A stretch of 64,000 nt of DNA, from assembly GCF_019091455.1 (NCBI RefSeq), contig NZ_JAGXJN010000037.1, positions 1 to 64,000 of the forward strand, given 5' to 3'. The notes beneath the pieces are model-generated. The model had not been told where the DNA came from. It ran no database searches and saw only the letters and a list, made by a program, of their open reading frames with translations. Both the position numbers and the translations under genes were made by a program. Shown piece after piece: positions 50,689-59,766 of this stretch. Numbering within the stretch: the stretch's first letter is position 1; each line of letters starts with the position of its first letter. This stretch comes from Chitinophaga sp. GbtcB8. GTDB taxonomy: Bacteria; Bacteroidota; Bacteroidia; Chitinophagales; Chitinophagaceae.

Positions 50689-52029
50689 ATGCAACTACAA
50701 CCTTTAACCGCCATTTCACCATTGGACGGTCGTTACCGTAAGCAACTGGAAGAGCTGGCCCCCTATTTTTCCGAATACGCGTTGATCCGTTACCGTGTAC
50801 TGGTAGAAATAGAATATTTTATTGCCCTGGCGGAACTAAAGGTATTTACGTTGCCAAAAGCAAAAGTGCCTGCCCTGCGGAAAATATACCAGGAACTAAC
50901 CCTGGAGCACGCCCAGCTGATCAAGGATACAGAAAAGATCACCAACCACGACGTAAAAGCCGTGGAGTACTTTGTGAAGAATGAGCTCAAAAGCCTGGGC
51001 CTGGAAGATAAGCTGGAATGGGTACACTTCGGCCTTACCTCGCAGGATATTAACAACACCGCTATCCCCCTGCTTTGGAAAGAAGCCGTAGAGCAGCTGT
51101 ACATGCCTGCCATAGCCAACCTGGTGCTGGAGCTTAAGAAATTTGGCAAAAACTGGATGAAGATCCCCATGCTGGCCCGTACGCACGGACAGCCCGCATC
51201 GCCCACCATTCTGGGTAAAGAGATCCTGGTGTTTGTGGAAAGACTGGAAGGACAGATAAAACTGCTGGGCGAAATACCCTTTGCCGCTAAATTCGGCGGT
51301 GCTACCGGCAACTTTAATGCCCACCACGTAGCTTTCCCTAAAATAAACTGGGAAAAGTTTGCCGATAAATTTGTGAACACGACCCTGGACCTGCAACGTA
51401 TGCGCTACACCACCCAGATAGAGCACTACGATAACCTGGCCGCCCACTTTGATACGCTGAAACGTATTAACAATGTACTGATAGATCTTTGCCGCGACAT
51501 CTGGACCTACATATCCATGGATTACTTTAAACAAAAAGTAAAAAAGAACGAAGTAGGTTCCAGCGCTATGCCGCATAAGGTAAATCCCATTGATTTTGAG
51601 AATGCAGAAGGTAACCTGGGTGTAGGTAATGCGCTGTATGAGCACCTGAGCGCTAAGCTGCCCATCTCCCGCCTGCAGCGCGATCTTACGGATTCTACTG
51701 TGCTGCGCAACGTAGGCGTACCATTTGGCCACAGCATGCTGGCCCTGCGCTCTATACAAAAGGGTATGGAAAAGCTGATCCTGAATGAGGCCAAGCTGAA
51801 AGAGGACCTGGAAAACAACTGGGCCGTAGTAGCAGAAGCCATTCAAACCGTACTGCGCCGGGAAAACTATCCCCAGCCTTACGAAGCATTAAAAGAGCTT
51901 ACCCGCGGCGGGGATCAGATCAATCAAAAAACCATCCATAAGTTTATTGATGGTTTAAAGATCAATGCTACGCTGAAGAAAGAGCTGAAGGCGATCACAC
52001 CGGAGAATTATACGGGAGTGTGGAGGTAA
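50689..52029 (+). CDS. purB: Adenylosuccinate lyase
   Basis: The 446-residue protein begins LQPLTAISPLDGRYRKQLEELAPYFSEYALIRYRVLVE, typical of the bacterial PurB subfamily. It contains HFGLTSQDINNTAIPL, ARTHGQPASPTILGKE with the catalytic His, GGATGNFNAH, and the signature SSAMPHKVNPIDFENAEGN with the catalytic Ser. It cleaves SAICAR and adenylosuccinate in purine synthesis. The length is normal. The upstream TATTTTTG box suggests its own promoter. Confidence 0.97.
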   Translation: MQLQPLTAISPLDGRYRKQLEELAPYFSEYALIRYRVLVEIEYFIALAELKVFTLPKAKVPALRKIYQELTLEHAQLIKDTEKITNHDVKAVEYFVKNELKSLGLEDKLEWVHFGLTSQDINNTAIPLLWKEAVEQLYMPAIANLVLELKKFGKNWMKIPMLARTHGQPASPTILGKEILVFVERLEGQIKLLGEIPFAAKFGGATGNFNAHHVAFPKINWEKFADKFVNTTLDLQRMRYTTQIEHYDNLAAHFDTLKRINNVLIDLCRDIWTYISMDYFKQKVKKNEVGSSAMPHKVNPIDFENAEGNLGVGNALYEHLSAKLPISRLQRDLTDSTVLRNVGVPFGHSMLALRSIQKGMEKLILNEAKLKEDLENNWAVVAEAIQTVLRRENYPQPYEALKELTRGGDQINQKTIHKFIDGLKINATLKKELKAITPENYTGVWR

Positions 52030-52245
52030 TTACGAATTGTCAATTACGAATTACGAATGGAGGGCGTTTTGTTGGTAAAGGGATGGATACAAAGTATAGG
52101 TCTTTTACTGCAGTGTTTTGATTCGTAATTCGTAATTCGTAATTGAATACCCTGTAATTAATCTTATCCCCAGCTCCTTATATTCTTTGTAAAGCCACGT
52201 ATCCAGGCCTGGCCTTTAACCGCTGCATTTTAATTCGTAATTATT
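52027..52245. repeat. ATTACGAATT-word repeats between convergent genes
   Basis: AATTACGAATTGTCAATTAC with TACGAAT at 52027-52057 and ATTCGTAATTCGTAATTCGT at 52121-52140 form a loose inverted repeat. A further block at 52220-52243 (starting CCGCTGCATTTTAATTCG) is identical over 24 bases to 61199-61222. The purB stop codon lies inside the first block. No gene is present. Confidence 0.75.
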
Positions 52246-53403
52246 TTATTTGGCCCGGTCCAAATAGAAATACGCCGTTGCAGATACATCATCAGAACGG
52301 TAAAAGTTTGTCCAGGAATCAGGCTGCGCGGCGGTTTTCAGGCGTACTACCTTATCTTTTTTATACAAGGGCTGCTGGTGGCCGCCAAAGTCGCTGGTAA
52401 TGGGGATCATACGCGCGCCGGCCTCCTGCAGCGCCATAACGGTAGCTGTTGGTCCGCCGCCAATTTGTTGTAGTGTAACGCGGCAGCTATTTGTGAAGAA
52501 TATAGGGTCCGGGATGTGATAACGGTAAAAGCACCATTGCCGCAGGGAATCGCTGGATACCAGGCAGCCGCTGTACTGGTTAGCAAAAAAGCCTTGCCCC
52601 CACCCGGTGCCAATATAATCTTCTGTACCAGTGCCCACCAGCGTGGGTAATGCCTGGTCGCCATCCAGGAACATTTTCACCTCTCCTTCTCCCCACCATA
52701 ACTTACCATATGCAGGATTGGCGTTTATGCCCACATTCACTCCCAGGAACCGGCCTTTGCCTTTTACCGCAGGCAGCAGCTCAAAGTCGGTACCCGGCTG
52801 GGTAGCAGTATCACGGTGCCAGTAAGCATGAAAGTACAGGTTACTGTTATCCCATGTTTTTACCAGGCTATAATCTACATCAAAAAAGAAATGGCTTAGC
52901 GGCCTGCCGGATCTGTTGGTTACTACAATGCGGGCGGCCCTTTTGAATGGCATAGGTATAAAACAGTTAAAGGAGCGTCCTTCCGGGCTGGCAAACAGCG
53001 CATTCTCAAATACTGCTGTTCTGCCCAGGCCTACGCCAAAGAAATCGCCCAGCGGTACAGATACAGCGGGTGTGCTTTCATTATCCCAGAACATTTCCAG
53101 CTTCAAAGAGCGCAGCATTTCCGGTGAGCGGTCTGAAAGTGTGATCCAGATACGATGGATGATGCCCGCCTCCTGTATATTCAGCAAAGTAACTGTGGCG
53201 CCGGCAGCAATGGATTCAAAGGGATGTCCTTTAGCGCCGTTATTGGCTTTGCCACCCGCGCCCTTTACGCCGTTCAGGTTTTCAGGGCTGCTCCAGCGGG
53301 GGGTAAGATTGCTGTCAAATTGATAATATGGCTGGTTCTGGGCCAGGCTCTGGCTGCATTGCAGCAGGCTGGCTAGTATAATGAACAGACAGGATCGCAG
53401 CAT
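52246..53403 (-). CDS. GH172 (DUF2961) family glycosidase
   Basis: A signal peptide (CLFIILASLLQCSQSLAQ) precedes a DUF2961/GH172 domain: RWSSPENLNGVKGAGGKANNGAKGHPFESI, GIIHRIWITLSDRSPEMLRSLKLEMFWD, VPLGDFFGVGLG and LVGTGTEDYIGTGWGQGFF, with the conserved Glu-Asp pair near the active site. GH172 enzymes studied so far act on D-fructofuranosides or D-arabinofuranosides. It is exported and monocistronic. With the polyprenyl-arabinose gene set 10 kb away, arabinan trimming or scavenging is possible but unproven. Confidence 0.88.
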   Translation of the reverse strand: MLRSCLFIILASLLQCSQSLAQNQPYYQFDSNLTPRWSSPENLNGVKGAGGKANNGAKGHPFESIAAGATVTLLNIQEAGIIHRIWITLSDRSPEMLRSLKLEMFWDNESTPAVSVPLGDFFGVGLGRTAVFENALFASPEGRSFNCFIPMPFKRAARIVVTNRSGRPLSHFFFDVDYSLVKTWDNSNLYFHAYWHRDTATQPGTDFELLPAVKGKGRFLGVNVGINANPAYGKLWWGEGEVKMFLDGDQALPTLVGTGTEDYIGTGWGQGFFANQYSGCLVSSDSLRQWCFYRYHIPDPIFFTNSCRVTLQQIGGGPTATVMALQEAGARMIPITSDFGGHQQPLYKKDKVVRLKTAAQPDSWTNFYRSDDVSATAYFYLDRAK

Positions 53404-53459
53404 GTTTAATTACGAATTGGTATTGCAAAATGGTAGTACTTAAAATACAATGAAATCCT

Positions 53460-53816
53460 CTAAAACGCGTCCTCAAAATGCATCACCTCCATCCCTTCTC
53501 CCTCTCCAAACGTAATGGCAATAATATCAAAACGTATAGCCACCGGCGTAAGCCCGCTTTTTTCCATGAACACTTCTGCAGCGCCCTGTAAATACTGTCG
53601 CTTTTTAAAATCCACCTTTTCTTCCGGCCAGCCGAACACACTATTAATACGCGTTTTCACCTCCACAAATACCAGCTGCCCATCTTTCAGCGCAATCACA
53701 TCAATCTCTTTCCGCCCCCATTTCCAGTTAATGTGCAAAACAGTATACTGTTGCTGTTGTAAGTAATTTTGTGCGATCTGTTCTCCTTTTTTACCCAGCT
53801 CATTATGGGAAGCCAT
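53460..53816 (-). CDS. YraN family (UPF0102) nuclease-fold protein
   Basis: The 118-residue protein has the family pattern ELGKKGEQIAQNYLQQQQYTVLHINWKWGRKEIDVIALKDGQLVFVEVKTR, an endonuclease-like core with Glu, Asp and the ExK triad (EVK), then a Phe-Asp-Ile segment (AIRFDIIAI). The function is unknown; a role in DNA processing is assumed from the fold. It is divergent from manA with 58 bases between starts. Confidence 0.9.
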   Translation of the reverse strand: MASHNELGKKGEQIAQNYLQQQQYTVLHINWKWGRKEIDVIALKDGQLVFVEVKTRINSVFGWPEEKVDFKKRQYLQGAAEVFMEKSGLTPVAIRFDIIAITFGEGEGMEVMHFEDAF

Positions 53817-53874
53817 TTTTTCAACTATTTTTGGGATTGGTTTTTATGGTTCATCAATAAATAAATCTACTTAA

Positions 53875-55089
53875 ATGGCTGCAGTTGATAAAAAGTTATT
53901 CCGGCTGGATGGGAAAGTACAACATTATGCATGGGGCGGTTTTACCTATATCCCGGAACTATTAGGCATTCCCAAACAACAGGAGCCCAGCGCGGAGTAC
54001 TGGATGGGCGCGCATCCCAGCGCACCGGCCACCATTCACCTGAACGGGGAAACCACCACGCTGGATCAGCTGATCAAACAATCACCCGCGGCTATTGTGG
54101 GCCAGCAGGTATGGGACCGCTTTGGCGAGCTGCCCTACCTGTTTAAGATCCTGGATGTAAAAGACATGCTGTCTATTCAGGTGCATCCCACCAAAACAGA
54201 AGCAGAGAAAGGTTTTGCCCGGGAAAATGAAGCAGGCATCCCCTTAAAAGCAGCCAACCGTAATTATAAAGATGCCAACCATAAACCGGAGATCATGGTG
54301 GCCTTGAGTGAGTTCTGGCTGCTGCATGGCTTTTTGCCGGAAAGTAAGCTGCAATCCATCCTGGAAATGGTGCCGGAGTTTGCTTCCCTGAAAGGCGTAT
54401 TTGAAAAAGACGGTTATTATGGCCTGTATAAAACTGTAATGGAAATGCCGCAGGAGCAGGTGAATACCCTGCTGCGCCCGCTGGCAGACCGTATACTGCC
54501 AGCTTACAAGGCCGGCCAGCTGGAAAAAAACAATCCTGCTTTCTGGGCCGGCAGGGCTATTGTCAATGACCCGCAGGGCCTGGAACGCCTGGACCGTGGT
54601 ATTTTTTCCATTTACTTTTTTAACATTGTACAAACCCAGCCCGGCGATGCCGTGTTCCAGGATGCAGGCATTCCGCATGCTTACCTGGAAGGGCAGAACG
54701 CAGAGCTGATGGCCTATTCCGATAACGTACTGCGCGGCGGCCTTACACCCAAACATATTGATGTACAGGAGCTGCTGAAACATACCCGCTTTGAAGCCGT
54801 GCATCCGCACATCATGACCGGCGAGCCCGCGGCCGACCCTGCAGAAAAGATCTACCATTCCCCTGCCCCGGATTTTGTGGTAAGCAGTATTACCCTGCAG
54901 CCCGGTATCACGTATACCAATACCAGCAAAGCAGCAGAGATCATGCTGGTGCTAAACGGCAATACCACTATTACCGGCTCCGATACGCTGGATCTGCAAA
55001 AAGGCCAGGCCGTATTTGTATGCAGTGGGGAAACCTATAAAATGACCGGTAACGCTCTGGTATTCAAGGCAACCGTGCCAGTTTCATAA
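53875..55089 (+). CDS. manA: Class I mannose-6-phosphate isomerase
   Basis: The 404-residue protein has LDGKVQHYAWGGFTYIPELLG, AEYWMGAHPSAPATI, LSIQVHPTKTEAEKGFARE (zinc ligands Gln and His), KPEIMVALSEFWLLHGF (Glu ligand), and DAGIPHAYLEGQNAELMAYSDNVLRGGLTPKHID with the last His and the catalytic Arg. It interconverts fructose-6-phosphate and mannose-6-phosphate. A TATTTTTG at 53826-53833 may be its -7 box. Length and motifs are normal. Confidence 0.95.
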   Translation: MAAVDKKLFRLDGKVQHYAWGGFTYIPELLGIPKQQEPSAEYWMGAHPSAPATIHLNGETTTLDQLIKQSPAAIVGQQVWDRFGELPYLFKILDVKDMLSIQVHPTKTEAEKGFARENEAGIPLKAANRNYKDANHKPEIMVALSEFWLLHGFLPESKLQSILEMVPEFASLKGVFEKDGYYGLYKTVMEMPQEQVNTLLRPLADRILPAYKAGQLEKNNPAFWAGRAIVNDPQGLERLDRGIFSIYFFNIVQTQPGDAVFQDAGIPHAYLEGQNAELMAYSDNVLRGGLTPKHIDVQELLKHTRFEAVHPHIMTGEPAADPAEKIYHSPAPDFVVSSITLQPGITYTNTSKAAEIMLVLNGNTTITGSDTLDLQKGQAVFVCSGETYKMTGNALVFKATVPVS

Positions 55090-55141
55090 TTGGGAATTTT
55101 AACGTAAATTCGCATACCGGAAAACGCATCAAATACCACAA

Positions 55142-55729
55142 ATGAAACAAAAGACATCCTTACCAGAAGTACTGCTCATTGTTGGCCTTATCTTAATGGT
55201 CGGTTTAAGCCGTTTGATCACCAATGAAATGCAGCTGTGGAACTTTAACGCCATTGGCGCCAGCGCCCTGTTTGGCGGAGTGGTTATCAAAAACAAAAAG
55301 CTGGCTTATATTTTACCGCTGGCTACCCTGTTCCTTACAGACATTTGTTTTGAGCTGTTCACCAGCATTCAAGGCTTTTATGGTGCACAAATGTTTGTAG
55401 TGTACGGCGCCTTTTTATTCATTACCTGGATAGGTACCAACCTTCGCAAAGTAAATGCGCTTACCGTATTACTGGCCTCCATTGGCAGCGGGGTATTGTT
55501 CTTCCTGATCTCCAATACCGGTATGTGGGCGCTGGGCGATATGTATCCGCACACTTTCAGCGGGCTGCTTACCTGTTACGGCGCGGCTATCCCGTTCTTC
55601 CGGAACGATCTGTTTGGCAGCTTTTTCCTGAATACCATTATGGGCAATGTATTTTATAGCGCTGTACTGTTTGGCGCTTATGCCCTGGTAAAACGGCTGG
55701 CTTTCAAACCCCAGCAACAATTAGCTTAA
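55142..55729 (+). CDS. DUF6580 putative membrane transport protein
   Basis: The 195-residue protein has six membrane helices and the conserved block MQLWNFNAIGASALFGGVVIKNKKLAYILPLATLFLTD, followed by VVYGAFLFITWIG and GDMYPHTFSGLLTCYGAAIPFFRNDLFGSFF. This matches the DUF6580 family, whose size and helix count resemble the substrate-binding subunits of ECF-type vitamin importers. Its substrate is unknown. It follows manA by 52 bases and faces the Dph6-like gene; similar neighbours are common in this group, to my knowledge. Confidence 0.78.
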   Translation: MKQKTSLPEVLLIVGLILMVGLSRLITNEMQLWNFNAIGASALFGGVVIKNKKLAYILPLATLFLTDICFELFTSIQGFYGAQMFVVYGAFLFITWIGTNLRKVNALTVLLASIGSGVLFFLISNTGMWALGDMYPHTFSGLLTCYGAAIPFFRNDLFGSFFLNTIMGNVFYSAVLFGAYALVKRLAFKPQQQLA

Positions 55730-55752
55730 GCAATTAAATAATTGAAATAAAT

Positions 55753-55785
55753 AAAAAAGAGAAGGTCAAAAGCCTTCTCTTTTTT
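55753..55785. terminator. Bidirectional terminator, copy 1
   Basis: A perfect 13-bp stem AAAAAAGAGAAGG with its complement (55773-55785) and a seven-base loop lies behind the DUF6580 gene. The A and T tracts let it act in both directions. Confidence 0.88.
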
Positions 55786-55818
55786 ATTGCTATCATTTTG
55801 ATACACGTAACATAAAAC

Positions 55819-55848
55819 GAAAAGAGAAGATCAAAGACCTTCTCTTTC
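55819..55848. terminator. Bidirectional terminator, duplicated copy
   Basis: The stem AAAGAGAAG...CTTCTCTTT repeats the terminator at 55753 with small changes in the loop, so the convergent pair is insulated twice. Confidence 0.75.
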
Positions 55849-55922
55849 CTATATAAAATAATTTTTGCTTAGTTGATGATGATTTACCAGGTATCTCCGC
55901 CTTTTGTAATTGATTTCATAAT

Positions 55923-56591
55923 TTACATTTTATTAGTTACGAAATTTCCACTTTTCCATTGTAAAAACCAATAATCCCCATGCTGCACTTTCGTATATGC
56001 GCCCACGCTAACAGGATGTTTGAACAGCGGGCAATCCAGCACCAGGGTATGAAACTCGCCATTCTCCCCGCATACATCCACTCCTTTGGCTTCCAGCTCT
56101 TTTGCCAGGTCTTCATCCAGCATCCTGCCCAAAAAATCCGGGCCTAAATGGGTGTTGCAGGAAACGATCATGGTTTTAATACCGCTTTGCAGCATTTCCA
56201 TTACCAGTTTATGGCGGGGCTGCTGCCACAGAGGCAATACGGCTTCAATGCCAGCAGCGGCGCATACTTTTTCCTCCCAGTCGCGGTGAGGCTGCAGGTC
56301 AATATCACCAAATACAGCGGCCTTTACTTCGTAGATCTCTACCAGCTGCTGCAGTACCGCAATAAACCGCTCCTCATAACTTTCCCAGGTGGCAGGTACT
56401 GTAATCACCACCATTTCCAGCATGGATGCCTGCTCCATTAATATGGCATGTGGCAGGCCGTGAGAGCGGGAGATCTGCCCGTTCTCATTCATCATGTTCA
56501 GTAATACTACCGGCTGGTAACCTGCTGCCTTTGCCTGCATCATGGCATAACAGCTATCCTTGCCGCCACTCCAGGAAACGACGCTGCGCAT
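55923..56591 (-). CDS. Dph6-related ATP pyrophosphatase
   Basis: The 222-residue protein has the PP-loop VVSWSGGKDSCYAMMQA at its N terminus and then VVLLNMMNENGQISRSHGLP, VFGDIDLQPHRDWEEKVC, LPLWQQPRHKLVMEML and DVCGENGEFHTLVLDCPLF. These are the motifs of diphthine-ammonia ligase-like (adenosine nucleotide hydrolase) enzymes. Bacteria do not make diphthamide, so the amidation target is different and unknown. Convergent with DUF6580. Confidence 0.9.
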   Translation of the reverse strand: MRSVVSWSGGKDSCYAMMQAKAAGYQPVVLLNMMNENGQISRSHGLPHAILMEQASMLEMVVITVPATWESYEERFIAVLQQLVEIYEVKAAVFGDIDLQPHRDWEEKVCAAAGIEAVLPLWQQPRHKLVMEMLQSGIKTMIVSCNTHLGPDFLGRMLDEDLAKELEAKGVDVCGENGEFHTLVLDCPLFKHPVSVGAYTKVQHGDYWFLQWKSGNFVTNKM

Positions 56592-56665
56592 TTGTTATGA
56601 GATAAAATTCAGGATGTGAGATGATTAACTTTTACCAGATGAAAATAGGAAAAAATGAGATAAAA

Positions 56666-56693
56666 AAAGAGGTAAGCACCTACTTACCTCTTT
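56666..56693 (-). terminator. Terminator behind lepA
   Basis: Stem AAAGAGGTAAG (56666-56676) pairs with CTTACCTCTTT (56683-56693). On the minus strand it is followed by TTTTTAT and lies 24 bases beyond the lepA stop. Confidence 0.85.
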
Positions 56694-56716
56694 CAATATC
56701 GGATCTTAAATTTCGT

Positions 56717-58489
56717 TTAGTCGTCCAGCTTCAGCACCGCCAGGAAAGCTTCCTGTGGTATTTCCACGTTGCCTATCTGGCGCATGCGTTTCTTACCTTC
56801 TTTCTGTTTTTCCAGCAGCTTACGTTTACGGGAAATATCACCACCATAACACTTTGCTGTTACATCCTTACGCATGGCGCTGATGTTCTCACGGGCCACC
56901 ACCTTGGCGCCAATAGCGGCCTGTATGGCTATCAGGAACTGCTGGCGGGGCAGCAATTCTTTCAGCTTCTCACACAGCTTGCGGCCAAAATCCTGGGCAC
57001 GGCCACGGTGTATCAATGCGCTCAGCGCATCTACCTTTTCTGCATTCAGCAGGATGTCCATTTTCACAATATCGCTATCGCGGTAACCTATGGGCGAGTA
57101 GTCAAATGAAGCATATCCACGGGTTTGGCTCTTCAGCTTATCATAAAAGTCAAATACGATCTCCGTTAACGGCATTTCAAAGATCAGCTCTACGCGGGTA
57201 GTGGTCAGGTAACTCTGGTTAATGAGTATACCGCGCTTGCCCAGGCACAGCGTCATAATATTGCCTATATATTCCGGTTTGGTAATGATCTGTGCACGGA
57301 TGAACGGCTCCTCAATGCGTTCCAGCCTGCTGGGGTCGGGCATTTCAGAGGGATTGTTCACGATCAGCGTTTCGTTGCGCGTAGTGTGCGCAATAAAGCT
57401 CACGTTAGGCACTGTGGTGATCACGGTTGGGTTAAACTCCCGCTCCAGGCGCTCCTGGGTAATTTCCTAATGCAGCATGCCAAGGAATCCCCAACGGAAG
57501 CCAAAATCCAGCTCATAGGTAAGGGAGGCATCATACAGCTGCAGCTTATCCATACAGTCGCGCAGCTCCTCAAAATCATCTGTTTCTACCGGGAAGATGC
57601 CGGCAAATACCATGGGTTTTACCTCTTCAAAACCACGGATAGCAGTAACACCGGGGTTGGATACCAGGGTAATGGTATCGCCCACCTTCACTTCTTTGGC
57701 GTTCTTAATGCCGGTAATAATATAACCTACATCGCCGGTCCGCACTTCATTCCTGGGTTCCAGCCCCAGGCGCAGTATGCCTACTTCATCAGCAAAGTAT
57801 TCTTCACCTGTATTTACGAACTTGATCTTATCGCCTTTTTTAACTACCCCATTGTATACACGGAAGTAAGCGATGATGCCGCGGAAAGAGTTGAACACAC
57901 TATCAAAGATCAACGCCTGCAGGGGCTCTTCGGAAGAGCCTTTGGGCGCGGGAATGCGCTTTACAATAGCTTCCAGGATCTCTTCTATGCCAATGCCGGT
58001 TTTGCCGGATGCCAGCAGGATATCTTCCTCCTTACAGCCTATCAGCTCCAGGATCTGATCCTTCACTTCCGGGATCATGGCGCCGTCCATATCTATTTTG
58101 TTGATCACAGGAATGATCTCCAGGTCGTTTTCCAGCGCCAGGTACAGGTTAGAGATAGTTTGCGCCTGAATGCCCTGGGTAGCATCTACCAGCAGCAGGG
58201 CGCCTTCGCAGCCAGCCAGCGCACGGGATACTTCGTAGGAAAAATCCACGTGACCAGGGGTATCAATCAGGTTAAAAACATATTGTTCACTACCCAGGGT
58301 ATAGTTCATCTGGATAGCATGGCTTTTAATGGTAATCCCTTTTTCCCGTTCCAGGTCCTTATCGTCCAGCACCTGTGCCTGCATGTCCCTTTCAGAAATG
58401 GTTTTGGTACGCTCCAGTAAACGGTCCGCTAATGTGCTTTTGCCGTGGTCAATATGCGCAATGATGCAAAAATTCCGTATGTTCTTCAT
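56717..58489 (-). pseudogene. lepA: Elongation factor 4 gene interrupted by in-frame TAG
   Basis: The frame from ATG 58489 encodes the GTPase part: RNFCIIAHIDHGKSTLADRLLERT, DTPGHVDFSYEVSRAL, NKIDMDGA. It continues through NDASL-like YDASLTYE to GFLGMLH, where TAG (57467-57469) replaces the Met codon expected in LLHMEIIQERLEREF. In the same frame EITQERLEREF, the C-terminal domains and EIPQEAFLAVLKLDD follow without further stops. Just before the stop, about six residues of the conserved EPETSxALGFGF segment are missing and Cys is changed to Trp. Readthrough would give about 590 residues, near normal. EF4 back-translocates ribosomes and helps assembly. Either a real lesion or a local sequence error. 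Confidence 0.87.
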
Positions 58490-58509
58490 ATGTTCTTTGC
58501 TGATACAGA

Positions 58510-58569
58510 AGTAGGATATAAGCAGTAAGAAGGTAATTAATGCCGTTTCTTACTTCCTATATCCTACCT
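58510..58569. repeat. Inverted repeat upstream of lepA
   Basis: AGTAGGATATAAGCAGTAAG (from 58510) and CTTACTTCCTATATCCTAC (to about 58567) are imperfect complements. The block lies in the divergent gap between lepA and the ACBP gene and resembles the other word-type hairpins of the window. Confidence 0.65.
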
Positions 58570-58635
58570 CATTATTCTAACTTCAAGCCACAAAGGTATT
58601 TAAATTTTGCCTATATTTTGTGCTAAATCAGCATT

Positions 58636-58893
58636 ATGGATTTACAACAACAATTTGAAGCAGCCGTAGCCAACAGCAAGACTTTATCCGAAAAACCAGG
58701 CAATGAGATCCTTCTGCAGCTGTACTCCCTGTACAAGCAGGCTACTGAAGGCGATGTGAATATTCCCCCGCCGGAAAACTTCTTTGATATTGCCGGCAAA
58801 GCCAAACATGAAGCCTGGACCGGCCAAAAGGGCAAAACCAGGGAACAGGCCATGGAAGAATACATAACGCTGGTGGCTAAGCTAAAAGGATAA
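58636..58893 (+). CDS. Acyl-CoA-binding protein
   Basis: The 85-residue protein is a complete ACBP four-helix bundle: LQQQFEAAVANSKTL, LLQLYSLYKQATEGDVNI (YKQAT ligand motif), FFDIAGKAKHEAWTGQKGKTREQAMEEYI (KAKxxAW and Gly-Lys contacts). It carries long-chain acyl-CoA in the cytoplasm. The TAA is followed three bases later by the next gene, so the two are one operon. Confidence 0.95.
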   Translation: MDLQQQFEAAVANSKTLSEKPGNEILLQLYSLYKQATEGDVNIPPPENFFDIAGKAKHEAWTGQKGKTREQAMEEYITLVAKLKG

Positions 58894-58896
58894 CAG

Positions 58897-59766
58897 ATGG
58901 CACGGCAATCCCTGTATATACTGCTGGCTGGCCTGGCAATGGCCTGCCATGCACCCCGGAAAACAGCAAAGGCCCCTTTTTCCACCATCGACTATGTAAC
59001 GGTAGGTAAAATGATGGATACCATCCGGCCGCCCTATATAATTGACGTGTCCCATGGTGCTAAACGGGTGGTTTTCATAGGCTGCGACCATAACCGCGAC
59101 ACCGCTCATGCCCAGTTCGGGAAGATAACCAGCTATTTCAATGCACTGCGGCCCCAGCTGACCTTTAACGAAGGCGGCCAGCTACCGGACACCCTGCATT
59201 TCAGCACCTTCAACGAGGCCATTACACGGAAGGGAGAAACCGGCGCGCTCAAATACCTGAGCGACCGAGCCGGCATCCGGATGATGAATGGTGACCTGAG
59301 CGACAGCCTGGAATTTGCCATTACCCTGCGCAAATACCCGGCAGACCAGCTGCTGTTATATTACCTTATGGAGCGATTGGTGATCCCCTACCTGAATGGC
59401 GCTTATGGCAATGGCTCCTTTGAGGAAATGTACAATAAAGTGATCCGGCACTGGTTTGTAGATGAAGGCTTTCCTGTACCGGAAAACCAACGCACCTACG
59501 CTTATTTTAAACAGCTGTACCAGCGTTATACCGGCCACCCGTTTGAGCTGGCTATGAATGAGCAAATAGAGCTGTTTGACTACATCAACGGCGGCAATTG
59601 CCGTTTCTGCGCCATTGGCCGGGCTTCTAAAATGGTGAGGGACAGCATCCTGCTGGATAAGATAGACAATGCCCTTAATCATTTTGACCGGGTGATGGTA
59701 ACCTTTGGTCACGGGCATGCCATTGCCCTGTCACCTGCGCTGCAGCAGGTAGTGGATAAGCATTAA
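58897..59766 (+). CDS. Lipoprotein, possibly TraB/GumN-like
   Basis: The 289-residue lipoprotein (Cys17 in LAMACHAP) has VVFIGCDHNRDTAHAQFGKI, LRPQLTFNEGGQLPD and, at the end, VMVTFGHGHAIALSPALQQVV. The spaced Asp-His, Asn-Glu-Gly-Gly and Gly-His-Gly-His pairs resemble the TraB/PrgY/GumN hydrolase-like fold, where such residues may form a metal or catalytic site. The family call is tentative. Cotranscription with acyl-CoA-binding protein is likely (three-base gap), though their compartments differ. Confidence 0.65.
   Translation: MARQSLYILLAGLAMACHAPRKTAKAPFSTIDYVTVGKMMDTIRPPYIIDVSHGAKRVVFIGCDHNRDTAHAQFGKITSYFNALRPQLTFNEGGQLPDTLHFSTFNEAITRKGETGALKYLSDRAGIRMMNGDLSDSLEFAITLRKYPADQLLLYYLMERLVIPYLNGAYGNGSFEEMYNKVIRHWFVDEGFPVPENQRTYAYFKQLYQRYTGHPFELAMNEQIELFDYINGGNCRFCAIGRASKMVRDSILLDKIDNALNHFDRVMVTFGHGHAIALSPALQQVVDKH

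Noticed and set aside
50896..51846. Minus-strand frame of 316 codons within purB
   Set aside because: Antisense shadow of a complete, conserved adenylosuccinate lyase.
57386..58420. Plus-strand frame of 344 codons opposite lepA
   Set aside because: Antisense shadow of the conserved GTPase domain; no recognisable protein family.
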